A stretch of 34,791 nt of DNA from DYQY01 sp964643725 (lineage in GTDB: Bacteria > Margulisbacteria > Riflemargulisbacteria > GWF2-35-9 > DYQY01): assembly GCA_964643725.1 (NCBI GenBank), contig CAZXTL010000024.1, forward strand, positions 1-34,791. The letters are read 5' to 3'. The notes under the pieces are model-generated. The model was not told the DNA's origin. It saw only the letters and a program-made list of their open reading frames with translations, and did not search any database. The translations under genes were made by a program, and so were the position numbers. This document shows positions 27,001 to 33,000 of the stretch, piece after piece (positions within the stretch are counted from its first letter, which is position 1; every line of letters starts with the position of its first letter).

Positions 27001-30000
27001 CACCATTATAAGAACTGTTTTTAGCAATAACTGAGTTAATGACTACAACATTGGAAGAACCGCTACTTGGATGGCCAATCGCACCACCTCTATATGCTTG
27101 GTTGCCACTAACTATCACTGAGTTCATAGTTAAAATATGATTAGCACTACTAATGCTAATATAAATACTTCCACCAATATTATCCCCCGAACCTGTGATA
27201 GATACCTTTCCATTTATTAATTGAATGTTCTGTACTGTCCAACCAACTGCATAAGATTGAAGAATGTGACGTGTTACTTGCTCTGCATCCAAGATAGTGT
27301 TTACTGAAGTCATTCCTCGTAAGGTTACATTCTCTACATTTGGCCATATTATTCCTCTATTGTCTGGACCAGTATGTGTTCCTGCAAGAACTTGTATTGT
27401 ATTTCCTGAAGCCACAACATCAAACGCATCTTTAAGTGCTTCATAGTAGATGCCTGTTTCTACTATAAAACAAACTGGTCTTGATACTTGTAGCTCATAA
27501 GCACCTATATCGATCTTGACTACTAGTGTTTCGCTATCGTAATCATAGATTCTTGGGTTACCAATAATATCAGTTGTTACATTATTGGAATTAGCATTCC
27601 AGAACTCATTAGCACCATGTCCGTGTGCAGGTGAATTAAGATTTATATTGTAATTACCTGTAGCATAACCAGCAAAGTTACTTGTAATAAAATTCACTAT
27701 TGGATAAGAAATATTCATACTTGTTGGAAGAGTTGTGTCTGTAAAAATACAATGATCTACAGTAGTTGTATTGAAGTAAGCAGGTGTTCCACCATCAAAC
27801 GCACCAAAGAAAATTGTGTTGTATGCAAGAAGTTGTCCATCTGTCTCTCCTAACACGGAATCATCATAATAAATAACTCCATTGTTAGAAACAATCGTGC
27901 TGTTTACTGCTTTAGTATTACCACGATAAAACACACTGCCCATTGAAGAGCTATTATTATACGCAATAACATTTATAAGAGAATTAGTGCCTGAATAAAA
28001 TCCACCACCTAAGGAAGCACTGTTATTATATACTCTACTATTTGCCAGAACATTCAATCCACCTTCAAACCCACCACCATCACTAGCACTGTTACTATAT
28101 ACATTGCTGTACATTAAACTGTTTACACCATAATAAAAGCCACCACCATTATTCGCATTATTACCATACATATTACTATTACCTAAACTGTTTGCACCAT
28201 AATAAAAACCACCACCACTACTAGAAGCACTGTTACCATAAATAGCCACATTATTCATACTTACTTTATTAAACTTATCTGTGTTCTGACCTATAGCCCC
28301 ACCGTATGTTGCCTTATTACCAGTCAACATTACACTTTCCATATTAAGGATAAATGCATCACTACTAGCTTCTATAAAAATACTACCTCCTATATTGCTT
28401 GTTCCATGTACTAAACTAATATCAGAAATGTTCATGACTACAGGATGCAGAGCATAAATGTGGCGGGTGACCTGCTCTGCATCCAAGATAGTGTTTATGG
28501 AAGTCATTCCTCGTAAGGTTACATTCTCTATGTTAGGCCATATTATCCCTCTATTGTCTGGACCAGTATGTGTTCCTGCAAGAAGTTGTATTGTATTTCC
28601 TGAAGCCACAACATCAAACGCATCTTTTAGTGATTCATAATATAACCCTGGCGTATCTTCTATATAACAAACTGGTCTTGATACTTGTAGCTCATAAGCA
28701 CCTATATCGATCTTGTCAAAGTTATTTATTTCATCATAGATTCTTGGGTTACCAATAATGTCTGTTGTTACATTACTTGAGTTAGCATTCCAGAACTCAT
28801 TAGCACCATGTCCGTGTGCAGGTGAATTAACATTGATGTTGTAATTACCTGCAGCATAACCAGCAAAGTTACTTGTAACAAAATTCACAATTGGATAGAA
28901 ATTATTCATGCTTGCTGGAAGTACCGTGTCAGTAAAAATACAATGATCTACAGTAGTAGTATTGAAGAAAGCAGGGGTTCCACCATCAAAACTACCAAAG
29001 AAGATTGTATTGTACGCCAGCAGTTGACCATTAGTATCTCCAAGTGAATTATTGTCATAATAAATAGCCCCGTTGTTAGAAACTACAGTACTATTAATTA
29101 ACTTATTGTTACCTAAATAAAACACACTACCAGTTGAAGAACTATTACTATAAGCTACAACATTTATAAGCGTGTTCGTTCCACTATCAAATCCAGCACC
29201 CCAAACTGAAGCACTATTAGCATATAATCTGCTGTTAGTTAGCATATTTGTGCCCTGATAAAATCCGCCACCAGAAGTAGAAGCACTATTGCTATAAATA
29301 TCACAACTTACCAGTGTGTTAATACAATTATTAAATCCAGCACCCCAAGTAGCACTATTGCTATACACTCTAGAGTTTGTCAGCGTGTTAGTAGCTAAAT
29401 AAAACCCACCACCCTGTTGACTTGAACTATTCCCATATACTTTACTATTAGTCAGGTTATTCGTTCCAAACATGAATCCAGCACCAATATATGCACTATT
29501 ACTATAGACATTAGAAGTTGTCAGCGTATTAGTGCCATTATAGAATCCACCACCATTTTCTGCAGTGTTACTATATACGTTACTGCTAGTAAGTGCATTC
29601 GTGCCACCATTAAATCCACCACCATTTTGAGAAGCACCATTACTATATACGTTACTGCTAGCAAGCGTATTCATTCCATAAAAGAATCCACCACCATTTT
29701 CTGCAGTGTTACTATATACGTTACTGCTAGTAAGTGCATTCGTGCCATGATAAAATCCACCACCGTAAATAGTTGCACTGTTGCCATGAATACTACATAC
29801 ATCCAAAATTACTTTACTGTAACTATCTAAGTTCTGCCCTATAGCGCCACCATATCTTGCTTGGTTGCCAGATAGAATCACTTGTTCCATATTCATTACA
29901 AAAGTATCACTACTTACACCTATAAAAATACTACCACCTGTATTACTAGTGGATTGGGTTCCACTAGCAGTAGGCACAAACCCATTCACTAAACTGATAT

Positions 30001-33000
30001 CTTTAATATTAAGAACTACTGGATACAGAGCAAAAATATGGCGGGTGACTTGCTGTGCATCCAAGATAGTGTTTATGGAAGTTACACCTTTAAGTGTAAT
30101 GTTATTAACGCTTGGCCAAACCAATCCTCGATTACCTGTACCTACAACAGTCCCCGAATAAACTAGTATTGTTTTGCCAGCACCAGCTCCGTAAGTTCTT
30201 TCAAGTTGCACCAGATTTTCTAATGCCAATTGAATCCTAATAAACTGTTGTTGTGTTTCTACTAATTCACAAACAAACGCCATATTACTTGTAGACTCAT
30301 AAGCACCGATGTCTATTGTAGAGGAATAGATTCTTGGATTAATAGATGTATAGTCAGTTGCAATATTCATTGAGTTAACTAGCCAAGCGTTATTTGTACC
30401 AGTATTTGAAGCAACAGACCAATGCTGAAGATTGTAGTTTCTATTGTTATAATCTACAAACTGAAGAACATCAAATCCATAACGAGTATTTATCTGATTA
30501 ATTTCTAATGGGAATGTTATGTCTGTAATAACACAATAATTAATTGTACAAGTATTGAAATTAGAAGATGCCCCACTATTAAAATCACCTTCAAAAATAG
30601 TATTATAAGCTGACATTTGCCCATCAACACCTGCACCTGCATTGTCATCATAATAAATAGCACCATTGTTGGATACTATAGTTGAGTTAAGTATCATATT
30701 AGAGCCTTTATCAAAAACACTTCCAGCAATAGAACTATTATTGTAAATAAGATTATTAATAAGAGTATTAGTTCCTAAACTAAATACAGCGCCAGAAGTT
30801 GAAGCGTTATTTCCATAAACTCGGCTACCAATCAGAGTATTAATGCCATCATAAAAAACACCACCATAAGAAGCATTATTACCATATACACTGCTATTTA
30901 TTATTGTGTTCGTACCACCATTAAATCCTGCACCCCTAGTCCCAATGTTGTTATTTACATCACAATTTACAAGAGTATTCGTGCCACCCACAAATGCTCC
31001 ACCTTCTACAGCACTGTTACCAAAGACACTACTAGCAGTCAACGTGTTCGTGCCTTCATAAAAGACACCACCAGTATCAGCGGAGTTGCTATAAACATTA
31101 CTGCTATTCAGTTCATTAATCCCACCATAGAACCCACCACCATTTAGTTGTACATTATTACCATAAACATTGCTATTAGTTAAAACATTTAACCCATTAT
31201 AAAAACCACCACCAGCAGAATAAGCATAGTTACCAAAAACGCTACAATTAGTAAGATTATTGGAACCATAATAAAAACCACCACCACTAGAAACAGCAGT
31301 ATTGCCATATATTAAACAAGAATCTATGCTAACTTTACTGTAGCTATCCACGTTCTGCCCTATTGCACCACCATATTCAGCTGTATTGCCTGAAAGGATT
31401 ACATTTTTAAGCTCTAGCAAGAAATCATTATCACTAACTGTAACGTAAATACTTCCACCGATAGTGTCTACGTAACCATTTACTAAAGATATATTTTGTA
31501 TCTTTAGATTTACTACATATGACATTAGAAAATGTCTAGTTATTTGCTCTGCATCCAATATAGTATCTGCAGAGCTAAACCCTTGTAAGGTTACATTATC
31601 AGCACTTGTCCAAATAAGGCCGATATTCCCAAACCCCTTATAAGTTCCAGCATATACCTGTATTGTTTGACCAGCCTTAACGTTATCAATTGCCTCTTGG
31701 ATATTATAAAATCTCTGAGCTGTTTCTAGGATTTCACAATTAAATACAGGAAGGTCTTCAATGATTTCATAAGCACCTAGATCAATGTGAGTAATAGCAA
31801 ATATTCTACTTTCACCTTCTATATCTGTTGTTACATTTTGTGAGTTTGCATTCCACAAATTATTGTCTCCGTTATTAACAGCTACGGATGAAGTAATTAC
31901 TCTAAAATCTTTATTATTAAAATCATTGAAATCGCTAACGATAAAACCATATCGCGGATAAGCTATATTCATACCTGAACCTAGATTTGTATCAGTTAAG
32001 GCAGTATAACTTAATGACACATTGCCGTATTCGCCACCACCTTCAAAATCACCTACTAATATAGAGTTATAAGCAATAAGTCTTCCACTAGTATCATCCT
32101 CATAATAAATAACCCCTCCATCATTAAGTATTGTGCAGTTTAATAAGAAACTATTTCCTTCAGAAAAAACACCAACACTATTACCTGAGTTATCATAAAT
32201 CAGTCCATTAATCAGAGTATTATTTCCAGACGAGAATACTCCTCCAGCTAACACCGCACTGTTGTCATATAAATTACTATTCCTTAAAACTGTTCTTCCA
32301 CCGAAAAATACTCCGCCGTTACTACCTGCACTATTGCCATAGAAAGAAGTTCTATCTGCTGTCAGAACAACCTCATAGAAAGCACCACCATTATTAACCG
32401 CAGTATTACTATATACTCTACTATTAGTCAAAATATTAGTACCTAAAATAAAGCCACCACCATTATTAGCGCTATTGCTATGTACATTACTAGTACTTAT
32501 AGTATTTGTTCCACCGTAGAATCCGCCACCACTTGTATTAGCTGTATTACTATAAACATTACTGCTTTTTAAATTATTAGTTGCCTGATAAAAACCACCA
32601 CCATTATTTGCACTATTACTATAAATATTACTGTTATTAAATGTATTGATTGATTGATAAAAACCAGCACCATCATTAGCACTATTACCAAAAACATTAC
32701 TAGTACTTATTGTATTTGTTCCACCATTGAATGCTCCTCCTGAAACTGAGGAGTTATTATAGATATTACTACTACTAATTGTATTTGCCCCACTATAGAA
32801 CCCGCCACCACTGATTGTGGCTGTATTACTATAAACATTACTGCTTATTACAATATTTGTACCACTGTTAAATCCACCACCAAAATTAATGACAGCAAGG
32901 TTGCTATACACACTTGTGTTGTTTATTGTATTTGTGCCTGAGTAGAATCCGCCACCACCATTGTAAGCAGTGTTGTTGTATATTTCACAACCAATTAGAC

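Noticed and set aside
26618..27034. Plus-strand open frame of 138 codons with internal repeats (IKSTTTxxSTVAI)
   Set aside because: The repeats are the reverse complement of the 69/72 bp coils of R6 read in another frame.
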